From Bacillus cereus G9842 (GTDB taxonomy: Bacteria; Bacillota; Bacilli; Bacillales; Bacillaceae_G), in assembly GCF_000021305.1 (NCBI RefSeq), contig NC_011772.1:4810001-4874000 (forward strand): a stretch of 64,000 bases of DNA, given 5' to 3'. Below are positions 1 through 8,993 of the stretch, one piece after another (position 1 is the first letter of the stretch; each line of letters opens with the position of its first letter). The notes beneath the pieces were generated by a model. It searched no databases. It saw nothing but the letters and a program-made list of their open reading frames with translations, and was not told the DNA's origin. A program made the position numbers and the translations under genes.

Positions 1-597
1 AAACCACTTGGTTTAAAAACGTGTTTAGTTATTTCTATTATTAGTTGCCTCCTAACGATTGTTTCTATTAAAGCAGCTTATAACTTACCACATACCGATC
101 ATATGAATATGGATCCACTTCGACTTGCCGCTCAAATTGTATCAGGAATTGGTTTTTTAGGTGCTGGCGTAATTTTAAGAAGAGGCAACGATAGCATTGC
201 AGGACTCACGACTGCCGCTATGATTTGGGGTGCTTCTGGTATTGGTATTGCCGTTGGAGCTGGTTTCTATATCGAGGCAATTTTCGGAATGTGTTTTCTT
301 ATGATTAGTGTCGAACTTATACCATTGACAATGAAGTTTGTAGGTCCTAGATCATTTCGTCAACGTGATATTGCAGTGAAACTTGTTGTGCGAAATATGG
401 ACAATATCCCGGTTGTAATCGAGGAGATAAAAGAAATGGATATAAACGTTAAAAATATGAAGCTTAAAACGTTAGAAAACGGTTCTCACTATTTACATCT
501 TAAACTGTCCATTGATCAAAAAAGACATACCGCTGATGTTTACTATACTCTCCAGCATCTTGAAAGTGTCCAACAAACTGAAGTGGAAAGTATGTAG
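1..597 (+). CDS. MgtC/SapB family membrane protein, 5' end outside the window
   Basis: The reading frame is open from base 1, so the start lies upstream of the window and the first ATG seen inside (103) is internal. The visible 198 residues begin in a hydrophobic segment and continue into a Gly/Ala-rich membrane stretch (GIGFLGAGVILRRG, then GLTTAAMIWG), the conserved core of the MgtC/SapB family. A soluble C-terminal domain of about 80 residues follows. MgtC proteins are inner-membrane proteins linked to Mg2+ limitation and control of the F-type ATPase in other bacteria; that role is family knowledge only. The gene ends in its own terminator at 606-640. Confidence 0.85.
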   Translation, partial: KPLGLKTCLVISIISCLLTIVSIKAAYNLPHTDHMNMDPLRLAAQIVSGIGFLGAGVILRRGNDSIAGLTTAAMIWGASGIGIAVGAGFYIEAIFGMCFLMISVELIPLTMKFVGPRSFRQRDIAVKLVVRNMDNIPVVIEEIKEMDINVKNMKLKTLENGSHYLHLKLSIDQKRHTADVYYTLQHLESVQQTEVESM

Positions 598-605
598 CAT
601 AAAAT

Positions 606-640
606 AAACTCTCTTTAATTAGAGAGTTTTTCTTTTTTCT
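606..640 (+). terminator. terminator of the MgtC-family gene
   Basis: An 8-bp perfect stem (AAACTCTC / GAGAGTTT) with an 8-nt loop is followed by a T-rich run. It lies 9 bases after the stop codon. Confidence 0.85.
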
Positions 641-689
641 ATAATGGTAACAATGAATGTAGTCCTGCAAAACAAGGAGGAATTTACTA

Positions 690-1685
690 TTGAAATCCCG
701 TCCGAATTTAGTAGATACATTTCGTGATTCCATTATTTTTCGTTTAATTTGTTTTATTATTGTACTCACTGCTTTTTCTGGTTTTCTTATACATAGATTA
801 GAACCCTCTCATTTCACTACATGGTTTGACGGAATTTGGTGGTCAATTGTTACCATTTTTACAGTTGGATATGGCGACTTTGCTCCCCATACAACGATAG
901 GAAAACTAATAGGTATAAGTATTATTTTATTAGGAACTGGCTTTTGTTCTTATTATATGGTTCTATTCGCTACTGAGATGATTAGTAAACAATACATGAA
1001 AGTTAAAGGTGAAGAAGCCGCTACCTCTAACGGTCATATGATTATCGTTGGCTGGAATGAGCGTGCAAAACATGTTGTAAAGCAAATGCATGTACTACAA
1101 CCAAACCTTGATATCGTTTTAATTGATGAAACACTTTCTTTACTCCCAAAACCCTTTCATCATTTAGAATTTATAAAAGGTTGTCCGCATCACGATCAAA
1201 CTTTATTAAAGGCTAATATTGCAACGGCACACACCATATTAATAACAGCGGATAAAGAAAAGAACGAAAGCTTAGCAGATACACAGTCCATTTTAAATAT
1301 TTTAACTGCGAAAGGACTCAATCCAAACATTCACTGCATCGCCGAACTACTTACTACTGAACAAATTCAAAATGCAACGAGAGCGGGCGCGTCAGAAATT
1401 ATAGAAGGAAATAAATTAACGAGTTATGTATTTACCGCTTCTCTTTTATTCCCTTCTATTTCAGGTGTACTATTCTCACTTTACGATGAAATCTCTGATA
1501 ACAAATTACAACTGATGGAGCTTTCTCCGTCCTGCACCGGACAAACCTTTGCAAATTGTAGCTATACCCTTCTAAAACAAAACATTCTCTTACTAGGTAT
1601 AAAGCGTGATGATCAATATATGATTAATCCAGTCCATACCTTCATTCTTATCGAAAGCGACATACTCATTGTTATTCACCATTAA
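690..1685 (+). CDS. yugO: Potassium channel with C-terminal RCK/TrkA-N domain
   Basis: A 331-residue two-transmembrane K+ channel. Membrane helix 1 spans about residues 17-35, then comes a pore loop with the selectivity filter TVGYGD (58-63) and helix 2 (about 73-97). A cytosolic Rossmann-type RCK/TrkA-N domain (from about 115, motif MIIVGWNERA) and a TrkA-C-like end follow. The architecture is MthK-like; in B. subtilis the YugO channel releases K+ and takes part in biofilm signalling. The start is TTG at 690, placed 10 bases after AAGGAGG. Its 3' end overlaps the convergent yugN by 14 bases. Neighbours yugN and pgi are the same as in B. subtilis. Confidence 0.88.
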   Translation: MKSRPNLVDTFRDSIIFRLICFIIVLTAFSGFLIHRLEPSHFTTWFDGIWWSIVTIFTVGYGDFAPHTTIGKLIGISIILLGTGFCSYYMVLFATEMISKQYMKVKGEEAATSNGHMIIVGWNERAKHVVKQMHVLQPNLDIVLIDETLSLLPKPFHHLEFIKGCPHHDQTLLKANIATAHTILITADKEKNESLADTQSILNILTAKGLNPNIHCIAELLTTEQIQNATRAGASEIIEGNKLTSYVFTASLLFPSISGVLFSLYDEISDNKLQLMELSPSCTGQTFANCSYTLLKQNILLLGIKRDDQYMINPVHTFILIESDILIVIHH

Positions 1686-2091
1686 TAAAATGACGCTCTA
1701 GTTCTTGCATGAGCACTTTCCCAATATTGATATATTTTCTTTTTACATCTCCATCTGGATCTTTCGGTTCAGCAAATTGATCCATCCCACTCGTTCCAGC
1801 GGTTAAAGTATTCACATTATCATCTAGTTCGTCTTGATATACGTGCGAAAGAATATACGGCGTTTCAAGACGGACTACTACACCAGGTACATCCAGTTCA
1901 CCATCTACTGCTGTAAACGGCACTCGTAAAAATTGATACCCATCTTCTTCATCGATTTTGTAATCGAAGCATCCTTTATCATAATCCCAATTACCACCAA
2001 TGCTATATCCAAGTGGTTTCATAATCTCTTCTAACTTAAATAGCGCATATGTACGTCCTTCTAAATTTGATTGAATTGGAATCAAGTCCAT
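1672..2091 (-). CDS. yugN: YugN-like family protein
   Basis: A 139-residue acidic soluble protein without signal peptide or membrane segment. It resembles YugN, a Bacillus family of unknown function, and it sits in the conserved place between yugO and pgi. The start is ATG at 2091 after a GGAGGG ribosome site (upstream TTGGAGGGATGG). It is separated from pgi by the pgi terminator, so it probably has its own promoter in the 2092-2160 interval. Its last 14 bases overlap the end of yugO, so the two transcripts converge. Confidence 0.8.
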   Translation of the reverse strand: MDLIPIQSNLEGRTYALFKLEEIMKPLGYSIGGNWDYDKGCFDYKIDEEDGYQFLRVPFTAVDGELDVPGVVVRLETPYILSHVYQDELDDNVNTLTAGTSGMDQFAEPKDPDGDVKRKYINIGKVLMQELERHFINGE

Positions 2092-2160
2092 CCCTCCAAG
2101 ACTTTTCCTTTAGCATACCCACTCTAGCTTGAATATACTGATGGACTTTTCGATAAAATA

Positions 2161-2192
2161 ATAAAAAGCGACCGGATTCCGGTCGCTTTTTA
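2161..2192 (-). terminator. pgi terminator
   Basis: A 12-bp stem (AAAAGCGACCGG / CCGGTCGCTTTT) with a 3-nt loop, followed on the minus strand by TTTTTATTATT. It lies directly after the pgi stop codon. Confidence 0.9.
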
Positions 2193-3545
2193 TTATTTTA
2201 AACGCTCTTCTAATTCTGCTTTTAATTCTTCAAATCCTGGTTTACCAAGTAAAGCAAACATGTTCTTCTTGTATGCTTCTACGCCAGGTTGGTCAAATGG
2301 ATTTACCCCTAGTAAGTAGCCGCTCATCGCACATGCTTTTTCGAAGAAGTATACAAGGTAACCGAATGTGTACTCATTTAATTCAGGAATATTGACGATT
2401 AAGTTTGGTACTCCCCCGTCGCTATGTGCAAGTAATGTACCTTCGTATGCTTTTGTGTTTACAAAGTCTACAGTTTCACCAGCAAGGTAATTTAATCCGT
2501 CTAAATCGTTTTCTTCTGATTCGATTGTTAGTTCATGTGTAGATTTACCTACTTTAAGAACTGTTTCAAATAAGTCACGACGACCTTCTTGAACGTATTG
2601 ACCTAATGAGTGTAAGTCAGTTGAGAAGTTTGCTGAAGATGGGAAAATACCTTTTTGATCTTTTCCTTCACTTTCACCAAATAACTGTTTCCACCACTCA
2701 GCGAAGTATTGAAGTGCTGGCTCATAGTTAACAAGCATTTCAATTGTTTTTCCTTTATTGTATAAAGCGTTACGAACTACTGCATATTGGTAAGCTGGGT
2801 TTTCTTCTAGTTCTGATGTTCCGAAGTCATCATGACCAGCAGCTGCACCTTTCATCATCTCTTCAATATTTAAGCCACTTACTGCGATTGGTAATAAACC
2901 AACTGGCGTTAATACAGAGAAACGTCCTCCAACATCATCTGGAATAACAAATGTTTCGTAACCTTCGTTATCAGCTAATGTTTTTAATGCACCACGTGCT
3001 TTATCTGTAGTTGCATAAATACGTTTGCGAGCTTCTTCTTTTCCATACTTTTCTTCTAATAACTTACGGAAGATACGGAATGCTAGTGCTGGCTCTGTTG
3101 TTGTACCTGATTTGGAAATAACGTTAATAGAGAAGTCTTTACCTTCTAATACGTCCATTAAATCTTTCATGTAAGTGGAGCTAATGTTTTGTCCAACAAA
3201 TAGCACTTGTGGAGTTTTACGTTGTTCTTTAGAAAGCGTGTTGTAGAAAGAATGGTTTAACATTTCGATTGCTGCGCGTGCCCCTAAGTAAGAACCACCA
3301 ATACCTACAACAAGTAAAATGTCAGAGTCATTTTTAATTTTTTCTGCGCATTTTTGAATGCGAGCGAATTCTTCTTTGTCATATTGAAGCGGAAGGTCTA
3401 CCCACCCAAGGAAATCGTTCCCAGCTCCAGTTTTTTCGTGGATTGCGTGATGTGTTACTTTCACTGCATCACGTAAATAAGTGATTTCATGTTCACCGAT
3501 GAAGGATAACGCTTTAGAATAGTCGAACGTTACATGTGTACTCAT
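2193..3545 (-). CDS. pgi: Glucose-6-phosphate isomerase
   Basis: A full-length 450-residue phosphoglucose isomerase that interconverts glucose-6-phosphate and fructose-6-phosphate in glycolysis and gluconeogenesis. Visible signatures are [14 protein letters not shown] near residue 80, the SGTTTEPA sugar-phosphate loop near 145, [14 protein letters not shown] near 204 and the C-terminal [14 protein letters not shown] signature that holds the catalytic lysine. The start ATG at 3545 follows TTGGAGGGAAAAAG. It is a single gene with its own terminator, in the same order (yugO-yugN-pgi-yuzA-yugI) as in B. subtilis. Confidence 0.97.
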   Translation of the reverse strand: MSTHVTFDYSKALSFIGEHEITYLRDAVKVTHHAIHEKTGAGNDFLGWVDLPLQYDKEEFARIQKCAEKIKNDSDILLVVGIGGSYLGARAAIEMLNHSFYNTLSKEQRKTPQVLFVGQNISSTYMKDLMDVLEGKDFSINVISKSGTTTEPALAFRIFRKLLEEKYGKEEARKRIYATTDKARGALKTLADNEGYETFVIPDDVGGRFSVLTPVGLLPIAVSGLNIEEMMKGAAAGHDDFGTSELEENPAYQYAVVRNALYNKGKTIEMLVNYEPALQYFAEWWKQLFGESEGKDQKGIFPSSANFSTDLHSLGQYVQEGRRDLFETVLKVGKSTHELTIESEENDLDGLNYLAGETVDFVNTKAYEGTLLAHSDGGVPNLIVNIPELNEYTFGYLVYFFEKACAMSGYLLGVNPFDQPGVEAYKKNMFALLGKPGFEELKAELEERLK

Positions 3546-3819
3546 CTTTTTCCCTCCAATTATGGATATGTATTTCTGTATTCACTTTAGCGAAACTGAA
3601 GTTGTAAATCAAGCGATTCAACCATTGTAAACGTAACCAATATATATTTTTTAGAAAAAGTTCATTTTTTGCATAAAAATTCGTATTTTTCGGTATAGAT
3701 GTATATACATCATCTTTCGAACATTTTTTATGTATAAAAACAACATAACTACCCCATTCTATAAAAGAGTTAATTAACTCATCGCTTGCTCATGCTTCAC
3801 AATTAAGGGGGGCTTTTTC

Positions 3820-4053
3820 ATGAGTACTTTGCAACGTATCGCATTAGTCTTTACTGTAATTGGCGCTGTGAACTGGGGACTAATCGGATTTTTCCAGTTT
3901 GACTTAGTAGCAGCCATTTTCGGTGGACAAAATTCAGCTCTTGCACGTATTATTTACGGCATCGTTGGTATATCTGGGCTTATCAATCTTGGTTTACTGT
4001 TTAAACCATCTGAAAATCTTGGTACACACCCAGAAACAAACGAAATTCGATAG
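3820..4053 (+). CDS. yuzA: DUF378 small membrane protein (YuzA-like)
   Basis: A 77-residue protein with two predicted membrane helices (about 7-30 and 44-62). The N-terminal pattern IALVFTVIGAVNWGLIGFF, with the AVNWGLIG core, is the hallmark of DUF378. The function of the family is unknown. The ribosome site AAGGGGGGC precedes ATG at 3820. It stands alone between divergent pgi and convergent yugI, the same position as B. subtilis yuzA. Confidence 0.85.
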   Translation: MSTLQRIALVFTVIGAVNWGLIGFFQFDLVAAIFGGQNSALARIIYGIVGISGLINLGLLFKPSENLGTHPETNEIR

Positions 4054-4130
4054 TCAGTATGTCCTTTCACCTCCGACATACGAATATGATTGCATGCAAT
4101 CATATTTGCAAATATATATCATAAGATAAA

Positions 4131-4167
4131 GTAAAAGAGGAACGCTCATATGCGTTCCTCTTTTACT
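4131..4167 (-). terminator. terminator downstream of yugI (stem usable in both directions)
   Basis: A 14-bp perfect stem (arms 4131-4144 and 4153-4166) with an 8-nt loop and T-rich flanks. It begins at the yugI stop codon. It may also stop yuzA transcription from the other side. Confidence 0.85.
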
Positions 4168-4507
4168 TTGTTAACTCGGACTCTTCAATCCATTCTGCCA
4201 ACTTTTCTCGCAGCGTATTAAATCCGTTTTCAGATGGGTTCGGTATAAGAATCCTTCCTTGTTTTCTTTTCGCCGCTTTTAACGATAAACTCATTTTTCT
4301 GTGCTCTTCATCAATTGAAAGTACCTTTACTTCTACTGTATCGCCGACTTTTAAAAAGTCATGAATATCCTTTACATATCCATTTGTAATTTCAGATATA
4401 TGCACAAGTCCTTGTGTTTCTGCATCTAACGCTACAAATGCACCGTAATCTTGAATTCCAGTCACTTTCCCTGTTACAACCACTCCTGTTGTATATTGTT
4501 CTGACAT
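4163..4507 (-). CDS. yugI: S1-domain RNA-binding protein (general stress protein 13 family)
   Basis: A 114-residue protein with one S1 domain at its N terminus (GKVTGIQDYGAFVALD...GLVHISEI, about residues 12-75). A basic linker and a short helical tail follow. S1 domains bind single-stranded RNA; the B. subtilis homologue YugI (GSP13) is ribosome-associated. I chose the ATG at 4507 because GGGAGTG lies 6 bases before it; an ATG five codons upstream (4522) has no good ribosome site. A consensus-like promoter and a 34-bp perfect palindrome lie upstream, so its leader may be regulated. Confidence 0.88.
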   Translation of the reverse strand: MSEQYTTGVVVTGKVTGIQDYGAFVALDAETQGLVHISEITNGYVKDIHDFLKVGDTVEVKVLSIDEEHRKMSLSLKAAKRKQGRILIPNPSENGFNTLREKLAEWIEESELTK

Positions 4508-4593
4508 ATGAAACACTCCCATACGTTTACCATTCTCTCTACAATTATAAAGAGCAAAGCAGATATATTTATTTTAAATATCCGATTGGTTAG

Positions 4594-4627
4594 TACGCAT
4601 TCTAGATAACGTTATCTAGAATGCGTA
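4594..4627. promoter_or_regulatory. 34-bp perfect palindrome in the yugI leader
   Basis: The two 17-base halves (beginning TACGCATTCTAGATAAC) are exact inverse complements with no spacer. The palindrome lies between the yugI promoter (minus strand, 4644-4672) and the yugI start. It is therefore either an operator for a dimeric repressor just downstream of the transcription start or a hairpin in the mRNA leader. No T-run follows, so it is not an intrinsic terminator. Confidence 0.7.
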
Positions 4628-4643
4628 TACCTTATATTAGTAA

Positions 4644-4672
4644 ATTATACCACTATGACAGAACTCATTCAA
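4644..4672 (-). promoter_or_regulatory. sigma-A-like promoter for yugI
   Basis: On the minus strand TTGAAT is followed after exactly 17 bases by TATAAT. The predicted transcript would start about 4637 and read through the 34-bp palindrome before reaching yugI. Confidence 0.65.
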
Positions 4673-4760
4673 AATTCATGAAAAATTTCCCTTAAAGAAG
4701 TATAATTCTCCAATATTGGGATAGACTACTAACACATGGCTTTCTAGTATTCCCCCCCTT

Positions 4761-5951
4761 TTATGGACAAAACGTATTACGTTTTGTCCTTTTTTTATTT
4801 TCTACAAACCGTTCCATTCTCTTCATCGCTTCCATAAGTTGTTCAAGCGACGTTGCATATGAACAACGAATAAATCCTTCACCACTTTCGCCAAATACGC
4901 TACCAGGGACAACGGCCACTTTCTCTTCCAACAATAACTGTTCTGCAAATTCCGCTGAAGATAATCCGGTTGAAGATATAGCAGGAAAAACATAAAATGC
5001 TCCGCCCGGCACATGACACGTTAAGCTCATTTCATTGAAAGATGTCGTCATGAAGTTACGACGCTTCTTATAGCTATCTCTCATTCGAATTACTTCATCG
5101 TTCCCTGCGCGTAACGCCTCAAGTGCTGCAAACTGAGACATCGTCGGTGCACACATCATTGAATACTGATGGATTTTGAGCATTAATTCTGAAAATTGAA
5201 CAGGAGCTGCAATCATACCGAGGCGCCATCCTGTCATCGCAAATCCTTTTGAAAATCCTGAAATTAAAATCGTATGCTCACGCATATTTTTAATACTCGC
5301 GAAACTTGTATATACTTCGTCGTATACAAGTTCTGCATAAATTTCATCAGATAATACGATTAGATTGTACTTCTCAACAATCACTGCTATTTCTTCAAGC
5401 TCGGATTTATTTAGCATTGCACCTGTCGGGTTATTTGGTGAACAAAGCAAAATTGCCTTTGTTTTCGCTGTAATAGCTGCTTCAATTTGTTCTGGTTGTA
5501 CTTTAAACTCGTTTTCTAACGTAGTCGCCACAGGAACCGGAACTCCTCCAGCTAATGTCACAAGTGGTGCATAAGAAACGAAGCTCGGTTCAATAATGAG
5601 CACTTCATCATCAGGATTTATAATGGCGCGCATCGCTACATCTAACGCCTGGCTCGCTCCAACTGTAACAATGATTTCATCACTTGGATCATAAGATACT
5701 GCAAATTGTTTTTTTAGATACTTTGCTATTTCTTGACGGAGCTCCAATAATCCTGCATTTGCTGTATATGACGTATACCCTTGTTCCAAAGAACGAATAC
5801 ATGCTTGCCTTACATTCCAAGGTGTAACAAAATCCGGCTCTCCTACCCCGAGGGAAATAACACCTTTCATATTTGCTGCTAAATCAAAAAATTTTCGAAT
5901 ACCAGATGGTTTTAAAGATTCTGCTGATCTAGATAGTTCAAATTGCTTCAT
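4761..5951 (-). CDS. alaT: PLP-dependent class I/II aminotransferase (AlaT/YugH)
   Basis: A 396-residue fold-type I aminotransferase. Visible are the substrate loop GVGEPDF (35-41), SPNNPTG (171-177), SDEIY (201-205) and the PLP lysine in SGFSKGFAMTGWRLG (K235). The B. subtilis orthologue is reported as alanine transaminase. Its ATG overlaps the stop of alaR by four bases (ATGA), so the two genes are translationally coupled. The C-terminal dozen residues (KNKKRTKRN-like basic tail) are encoded by a hairpin sequence that looks like a plus-strand terminator. That suggests the original end was altered. Confidence 0.9.
   Translation of the reverse strand: MKQFELSRSAESLKPSGIRKFFDLAANMKGVISLGVGEPDFVTPWNVRQACIRSLEQGYTSYTANAGLLELRQEIAKYLKKQFAVSYDPSDEIIVTVGASQALDVAMRAIINPDDEVLIIEPSFVSYAPLVTLAGGVPVPVATTLENEFKVQPEQIEAAITAKTKAILLCSPNNPTGAMLNKSELEEIAVIVEKYNLIVLSDEIYAELVYDEVYTSFASIKNMREHTILISGFSKGFAMTGWRLGMIAAPVQFSELMLKIHQYSMMCAPTMSQFAALEALRAGNDEVIRMRDSYKKRRNFMTTSFNEMSLTCHVPGGAFYVFPAISSTGLSSAEFAEQLLLEEKVAVVPGSVFGESGEGFIRCSYATSLEQLMEAMKRMERFVENKKRTKRNTFCP
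4765..4799 (+). terminator. plus-strand terminator-like hairpin inside the alaT 3' end
   Basis: GGACAAAACG and CGTTTTGTCC form a perfect stem followed on the plus strand by seven T residues. On the minus strand, where alaT is read, the hairpin is preceded by A residues and followed by the stop codon, so it is oriented for plus-strand transcripts. No plus-strand gene is visible upstream. Confidence 0.55.
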
Positions 5952-6445
5952 GGTGTCACCACAATTCGCTTATCATCATCGTCTTTTTCATAAATAACGC
6001 CCTCATGTTTATACTTCTTCAAAATGAAATGAGTAGTTGTAGAAACAACAGATTCAATTGTTGCTAATTTCTCAGAAACAAACATCGCTACTTCTCCCAT
6101 CGTTTTCCCTTCTAATGTAATAGAAAGATCATATGTCCCTGACATTAAATAAACGGATTTCACTTCTGAATAACGATAAATTTGTTCAGCAACCGCATCA
6201 AACCCAACGCCATGCTTTGGCGTAACTTTCACATCGATCATTGCCGTTAAACCTGTATGTTCTTTCACCTTCGTCCAATCAATATGTGTTACATAATCCA
6301 CAATAATCTTTTCATTTTCTAACCTCGCAACCATCTTCTTTACTTCTTCTACCTCTATATTTAACAGCTTCGCTAATGTATCTACAGATAATCGACTACT
6401 CTTTTCAAGACAAGCTAATAATTCTAATTCTTTTTCTGTCACCAT
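5948..6445 (-). CDS. alaR: Lrp/AsnC-family transcriptional regulator AlaR
   Basis: A 165-residue Lrp/AsnC regulator. It has an N-terminal winged helix-turn-helix (LAKLLNIEVEEVKKMVARLE, about residues 20-40) and a C-terminal RAM-type ligand-binding domain (about 65-145, with SGTYDLSITLEG). In B. subtilis AlaR activates the alaT operon in response to alanine. The start ATG at 6445 is placed 9 bases after GGAAGG; an ATG three codons upstream abuts the ribosome site and is less likely. It is the first gene of a two-gene operon with alaT. Confidence 0.88.
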   Translation of the reverse strand: MVTEKELELLACLEKSSRLSVDTLAKLLNIEVEEVKKMVARLENEKIIVDYVTHIDWTKVKEHTGLTAMIDVKVTPKHGVGFDAVAEQIYRYSEVKSVYLMSGTYDLSITLEGKTMGEVAMFVSEKLATIESVVSTTTHFILKKYKHEGVIYEKDDDDKRIVVTP

Positions 6446-6535
6446 ATAAATCATCCTTCCTTTTCGTTTGTGTTTAAATTATACAAATACCCTTTCCAGT
6501 TTGAAAAGAAGATTTTTCTATTGAATTATGTCAAA

Positions 6536-6557
6536 ATAAAGTGAAACTTTAATCAGT
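6536..6557 (+). repeat. short fragment of the interspersed GTGAAACTTTAATCAG repeat
   Basis: Only the leading edge of the repeat (ATAAAGTGAAACTTTAATCAG) is present here, between alaR and the dehydrogenase gene. Longer copies are at 8502, 22376, 29227 and 34029, with a diverged one at 35450. Confidence 0.7.
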
Positions 6558-6593
6558 GGAAAAATGCGTGATAAAGCGAAAGGGGATGGAATC

Positions 6594-7556
6594 GTGAAAC
6601 CAAAAGTTTATATTGCTGAACCAGTTCCAACATTTGTAGAAAACTATTTATCAGAACACTGTGATTATGAAAAATGGGATCAAAATGAGAAAGTACCCCG
6701 TGATGTTCTATTAGAAAAAATACAAGATAAAGATGGGTTATTAAATTTCGGATCTGCTATTAATGAAGAATTACTGACAGTGGCTCCTAACTTAAAAGTA
6801 GTGAGCAACATTTCTGTCGGTTACGATAATTTTGATTTACAAGCGATGAAAAACCGAAATGTTATCGGAACGAATACACCATACGTATTAGATGATACAG
6901 TAGCTGATCTCGTTTTCGCCCTTATGTTATCTGCTGGGCGCCGTGTTTGCGAACTCGATTCTTATGTGAAAAATGGTGAATGGAACGCTGAAATTGGAAA
7001 AGAACACTTCGGACTAGATGTACACCATAGCACAATTGGTATTATCGGTATGGGCCGAATTGGAGAAGCCGTTGCAAAACGAGCAAAATTCGGATTTGAT
7101 ATGAATGTTCTTTACTATAACCGCCGTCGTAAAGAAGAAGCTGAACAAAAATTCGATGCTACATATTGTGATTTACAGACGCTACTGGAGCAGTCTGACT
7201 TTATTGTTCTTCTTACTCCATTAACAGATGAAACATATCACCTTATCGGAGAAAAGGAATTTTCATTAATGAAAGAAACAGCAATCTTCATTAATGCTTC
7301 TCGCGGGAAAACAGTAGATGAAGAAGCGTTAATCCATGCTTTAACAGAAAAGAAAATCTTTGCAGCAGGTATCGATACATTTACACAAGAGCCGATTCAA
7401 AAAGATAATCCACTCTTATCATTACAAAATGTTGTGACTTTACCACACATCGGATCTGCAACATTAAAAACTAGGCAGCAAATGGCTATGACCGCCGCTG
7501 AAAATTTAGTTGCAGGATTACAAGGAAAAACACCGCCTAATATTGTTCGCGGGTAA
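6594..7556 (+). CDS. D-isomer-specific 2-hydroxyacid dehydrogenase (glyoxylate/hydroxypyruvate or 2-ketogluconate reductase type)
   Basis: A 320-residue NAD(P)-dependent dehydrogenase. The nucleotide-binding site is [16 protein letters not shown] (about residues 147-162). The substrate arginine is in [14 protein letters not shown], the catalytic glutamate in [11 protein letters not shown] and the catalytic histidine in [12 protein letters not shown]. The substrate cannot be read from sequence; glyoxylate, hydroxypyruvate or 2-ketogluconate are usual for this branch. I chose GTG at 6594, preceded by AAAGGGGATGG; an ATG ten codons upstream lacks a ribosome site. It is a single gene with its own terminator. 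Confidence 0.88.
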   Translation: MKPKVYIAEPVPTFVENYLSEHCDYEKWDQNEKVPRDVLLEKIQDKDGLLNFGSAINEELLTVAPNLKVVSNISVGYDNFDLQAMKNRNVIGTNTPYVLDDTVADLVFALMLSAGRRVCELDSYVKNGEWNAEIGKEHFGLDVHHSTIGIIGMGRIGEAVAKRAKFGFDMNVLYYNRRRKEEAEQKFDATYCDLQTLLEQSDFIVLLTPLTDETYHLIGEKEFSLMKETAIFINASRGKTVDEEALIHALTEKKIFAAGIDTFTQEPIQKDNPLLSLQNVVTLPHIGSATLKTRQQMAMTAAENLVAGLQGKTPPNIVRG

Positions 7557-7569
7557 TACTGAATAAACG

Positions 7570-7606
7570 AAAGGCAAGATGACATCGTCATCTTGCCTTT
7601 TTTTGT
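7570..7606 (+). terminator. terminator of the hydroxyacid dehydrogenase gene
   Basis: A 13-bp stem (AAGGCAAGATGAC / GTCATCTTGCCTT) with a 3-nt loop, followed by TTTTTTG. Confidence 0.9.
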
Positions 7607-7665
7607 TAACATATTTTCTTCTTCCTTGGAGATGATATGAACAAAAATCAATGGAGTGACAAAAA

Positions 7666-8505
7666 ATGAATCACGAATATACTTGTCCTTATTTCACTTT
7701 TTCCACTCGCGGCACTACTATTCATTACGAATTGTATGAACACGATAACAAAACAGAACGTCCTACTTTCGTACTCGTTCACGGCTTTTTATCTTCCTCA
7801 TTTAGTTACCGTCGTCTCATTCCCTTACTATCGAAAGCAGGAACAGTGATTGCTCTTGATTTACCACCGTTCGGAAAAAGTGATAAGTCTCATCTGTTTA
7901 AGTATTCTTATCACAATTTAGCAACGATTATTATTGATTTAATTGAACATTTATCTCTCTCAAACATTGTATTAGTTGGGCACTCTATGGGTGGGCAAAT
8001 TTCTCTCTATGTAAACCGTATACGTCCTGAACTCATTTCAAAAACGATTTTACTATGCAGCTCTAGCTATTTAGCACGCGCAACCTTACCTTTACTATAC
8101 TCTTCTTATTTACCGTTCTTTCATTTATACGTAAAGAACTGGATTATTAGACGCGGTATTGTTCATAACTTAATGAATGTCGTTCATGATCACTCATTAA
8201 TTGACGATGAAATGAAAAAAGGTTACTCCGCTCCTTTTTATGACGACCGTATATTTCCCGCTTTAACTCGCATGATACGAGACCGTGAAGGTGACTTATC
8301 TTCAACTGAATTACAAAAAATCGAAACACCTATCTTGCTCATTTGGGGTGAAAAAGACCGCGTCGTCCCTGTACATGTAGGTCATCGTCTACACAAAGAT
8401 TTACCGAATTCAAAATTTATTTCTTACGAAAATACAGGACATTTACTACCTGAAGAAAAGCCTAAACATGTTTATGAAGAAATTATCGCTTTTTCTGCGC
8501 AATAA
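7666..8505 (+). CDS. yugF: Alpha/beta hydrolase (YugF-like)
   Basis: A 279-residue alpha/beta-hydrolase. The oxyanion motif HGFLSS is at residues 39-44, the nucleophile elbow VGHSMGG places Ser107, a late Asp lies in WGEKDRVVP and the catalytic His is in ENTGHLLPEEKP. No signal peptide is seen, so it is probably cytosolic. The substrate is unknown. The yugF-yugE-patB order is the same as in B. subtilis. An interspersed repeat begins at its stop codon: the TAA is part of the repeat's first bases. Confidence 0.87.
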   Translation: MNHEYTCPYFTFSTRGTTIHYELYEHDNKTERPTFVLVHGFLSSSFSYRRLIPLLSKAGTVIALDLPPFGKSDKSHLFKYSYHNLATIIIDLIEHLSLSNIVLVGHSMGGQISLYVNRIRPELISKTILLCSSSYLARATLPLLYSSYLPFFHLYVKNWIIRRGIVHNLMNVVHDHSLIDDEMKKGYSAPFYDDRIFPALTRMIRDREGDLSSTELQKIETPILLIWGEKDRVVPVHVGHRLHKDLPNSKFISYENTGHLLPEEKPKHVYEEIIAFSAQ

Positions 8506-8592
8506 AGTGAAACTTTAATCAGTCCCCACCTAACTTCTTTGCTTCCGCTGAATTTTGAGGTGGGGTCTTACTACCAAGCAAATAGCGGGATA
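8502..8592 (+). repeat. interspersed B. cereus-group repeat, copy B
   Basis: It starts with ATAAAGTGAAACTTTAATCAG, continues through CACCTAACTTCTTTGCTTCC and TGAGGTGGGGTCTTACT, and ends at GCAAATAGCGGGATAAT. It can fold (CCCCACCT with AGGTGGGG). It resembles the small mobile-looking bcr repeats of the B. cereus group, although I cannot assign the exact family. Confidence 0.75.
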
Positions 8593-8599
8593 ATATAAA

Positions 8600-8628
8600 A
8601 AAGGCTGTCGGAAATTCCGACAGCCTAT
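8600..8628 (-). terminator. yugE terminator
   Basis: The stem AGGCTGTCGG / CCGACAGCCT is followed on the minus strand by TTTTTTATATT. It overlaps the yugE stop codon. Confidence 0.85.
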
Positions 8629-8876
8629 AATGAACAACTTCCGCCTTCTTTTATTACAAGTAATTCCACAGCTAACTTCTCACATTTTTCAAGCGCAGGT
8701 ACTTCCTCAAAAGACATAAAGTATATATGTTGAATCTTCTTTGCGATGTATTTTGGATCATCAAACACACTTATGACGTTCACAACATCGCTCGCTTCTG
8801 TTTCATAAAACTCCGGTCCCATTTGAAACGGATCCCAATTCTTCACAACCTCTATCATCTTTTCATATGTACCCAT
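8625..8876 (-). CDS. yugE: DUF1871 family protein (YugE-like)
   Basis: An 83-residue small acidic protein without membrane segments. The pattern NWDPFQ...YETEASDVV...DDPKYIAKKIQHIY fits the DUF1871/YugE family, which has a known helical fold but no assigned function. It lies between yugF and patB as in B. subtilis. The start ATG at 8876 follows a GGCGGGAAGCG ribosome site. Confidence 0.82.
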   Translation of the reverse strand: MGTYEKMIEVVKNWDPFQMGPEFYETEASDVVNVISVFDDPKYIAKKIQHIYFMSFEEVPALEKCEKLAVELLVIKEGGSCSL

Positions 8877-8993
8877 TCGCTTCCCGCCTTTTCACTTTTT
8901 AATACTTTTCTTTATCCTATCACATCAGCTATTCTATAAGAAGAGAGAGAACTTTCGTAACTTATTGGTTTTACAGAAGAAGGGGGCAAACTT

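Noticed and set aside
7397..7651. 84-residue minus-strand ORF under the hydroxyacid dehydrogenase end
   Set aside because: It lies on the antisense of conserved codons and across a strong terminator.
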